5,837 bases of DNA from Clostridiales bacterium (GTDB lineage: Bacteria; Bacillota_A; Clostridia; Lachnospirales; Lachnospiraceae). The stretch lies in the NCBI GenBank assembly GCA_030154385.1, contig JASKJZ010000172.1, positions 1-5,837 of the forward strand, read 5' to 3'. A model generated the notes under the pieces. It worked only from the letters and a program-made list of their open reading frames with translations, was not told where the DNA came from and did no database searches. Positions 4,744-5,837 of the stretch are shown one piece after another (position 1 is the first letter of the stretch; each line of letters begins with the position of its first letter). Both the position numbers and the translations under genes were made by a program.

Positions 4744-5837
4744 ATGGGATTAAAACTTAATATGAATGCAATGAATCAGATTGTAAAAGGCGTCCCGATT
4801 TGGGAAGAAAACGAGACAATTACATCGGTCTGTCTGGTATTAAAGGGGAGGATTTTAGTACAGCGTGAGGGGATGCAGACAATCTTAGGTACTGGAAATT
4901 TTCTTGGAATTTGTGATTTATATAGCGGAAGCAGCTCTGTAACGTATACCGCATATGATAATGCAGTGATTTATCCATTTTCTGTAAGGTCTCCAGGCGA
5001 TATCGAAACAATTATTCATAAAAATAAAGAATATGGAGGTTTAATGGTTGCATCATTAAGCCGGTATATCCGTGAGCTACGAGGAATCGTGGAGGAGCTT
5101 TCAAACGAAGCACGGGATTTATGTATATTTTTACAAGACTATTACGAGCGATATCAAATACAGGCTAAAAAAGTGGACTTTAACGTACCAGAGCTTAAAG
5201 AGCTTTCTGTAATGGAAGACTACGAGATGAGCGAGCTTTTGGATATGAGGAAAGCGGAGTATTATAGCGAGTGTGCAGGGGTGCCAATAGAAGTTCAAAA
5301 GGAATTTTATCAAAATGAAACCATTTGTGTTTACCATATTGAAGAACAGACGGAGCTGGCAAGACAGCTCATTTTAGAATGCACCGAAATCTATCAGTTT
5401 CTAAAAGCTACGGCAAAAAAATTGTACGATAAGGGAGAGTATTGCCTGTTTAAACAGGTTGCTCGGTGTATTATAACATTAAATGCCAAAAATAAAAATC
5501 CGGATAAGGAATTAATTGATTCGATTGACCGTATGGTTGAAAAGCTAAATACACTTGACCTTCTATTAGAAAAAAAGACGGGCAGAACCTTAGATATTGA
5601 TCGAGATGAATTGGAAAACCTTTATTATATGATTTTATCGGGGGAGGTGCCAGAAGAAATTGCAACTTCGGTAAAAGAAAAAGTCGTTATGCTTCATGAC
5701 AGCATGGATAAAATCTTTCAAGCTGGTAGTTTTACGGGAGAAAAAAAAGAAGCGTTTTTACAGCTTTTTTCGCAGTATAAATCGATGGTTGATAAAAATG
5801 CCGTGGATGATGCAAGTCGAAGGCTAAGAAAAGAGCT
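4744..5837 (+). CDS. cNMP-binding-fold protein with long helical region, 3' end missing
   Basis: The frame is open to the right edge, with 364 full codons visible. The ATG at 4744 has AGAGGGGG (4727-4734) nine bases upstream. Residues about 12-82 look like a cyclic-nucleotide-binding/Crp-type beta-barrel: IVKGVPIWEENETITSVCLVLKGRILVQ, then TILGTGNFLGICDLYSGSSSVTYTAYDNAVIYPFS. The phosphate-binding cassette is degenerate: the glycines of GNFLG remain, but the Glu and Arg that hold cAMP in Crp-like proteins are not at their places, so cAMP binding is unlikely. After it come about 280 mostly helical, charged residues, with likely coiled-coil or bundle segments at about 100-140, 198-245 and 255-280. 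No helix-turn-helix, GGDEF or kinase motif is seen so far, but the C-terminus lies outside the window. It is probably a cytoplasmic sensor or scaffold of unknown function, in the place where dnaX often follows ffs. Confidence 0.85.
   Translation, partial: MGLKLNMNAMNQIVKGVPIWEENETITSVCLVLKGRILVQREGMQTILGTGNFLGICDLYSGSSSVTYTAYDNAVIYPFSVRSPGDIETIIHKNKEYGGLMVASLSRYIRELRGIVEELSNEARDLCIFLQDYYERYQIQAKKVDFNVPELKELSVMEDYEMSELLDMRKAEYYSECAGVPIEVQKEFYQNETICVYHIEEQTELARQLILECTEIYQFLKATAKKLYDKGEYCLFKQVARCIITLNAKNKNPDKELIDSIDRMVEKLNTLDLLLEKKTGRTLDIDRDELENLYYMILSGEVPEEIATSVKEKVVMLHDSMDKIFQAGSFTGEKKEAFLQLFSQYKSMVDKNAVDDASRRLRKE

Noticed and set aside
4820..5665. Several 63-68-codon minus-strand frames in the right part.
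   Set aside because: All are antisense to the long plus-strand cNMP-like gene and have no recognisable motifs or ribosome binding sites.

Overview
The window reads as a low-GC Firmicute chromosome, most likely Lachnospiraceae or a close clostridial relative. This rests on three things: a large Bacillus/Clostridium-type SRP RNA with an Alu domain, strong purine-rich Shine-Dalgarno sites, and a hypothetical protein resembling a Lachnospiraceae-restricted DUF (recalled, not searched).

Left part (1-1768): accessory DNA. A glycine-rich membrane protein, cut by the left window edge, carries a possible degenerate nuclease-like D...QxK motif near its visible N-terminus. About 460 bp without a convincing gene follow. 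This stretch holds a 21-codon ORF with its own Shine-Dalgarno site (probably a gene remnant), a compound hairpin, TGAACCCACC-type repeats like the terminal repeats of IS21-family elements, and a cluster of GTAGTA/TACTAC motifs like the arm-binding sites of Tn916-type tyrosine integrases. I read 1495-1760 as the scarred edge of an integrated mobile element. No integrase or transposase gene is in view.

Middle part (1769-4231): ordinary chromosomal genes. They are a low-molecular-weight protein-tyrosine phosphatase followed by an AT-rich terminator; a lineage-specific hypothetical protein with a charged linker; a RimJ/RimL-type GNAT acetyltransferase on the minus strand, overlapping that gene tail to tail; and tadA (tRNA adenosine deaminase), divergent from the acetyltransferase.

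Right part (4221-5837): a near-consensus promoter (TTGACA-17-TATACT) straddles the tadA stop codon and drives the SRP RNA gene ffs, which ends in a clear intrinsic terminator. The promoter-to-terminator span (about 370 nt) fits an SRP RNA precursor trimmed at both ends. Next is a gene, open at the right edge, with an N-terminal cNMP-binding-like beta-barrel and a long helical region. In many Firmicutes dnaX follows tadA-ffs, so this gene is either inserted in that block or a lineage-specific neighbour.

Themes: translation (TadA, possibly the acetyltransferase), protein targeting (SRP RNA) and signalling (phosphatase, cNMP-like protein), next to a mobile-element junction. I did not find a convincing complete new system. 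The best leads are the membrane protein and the junction.
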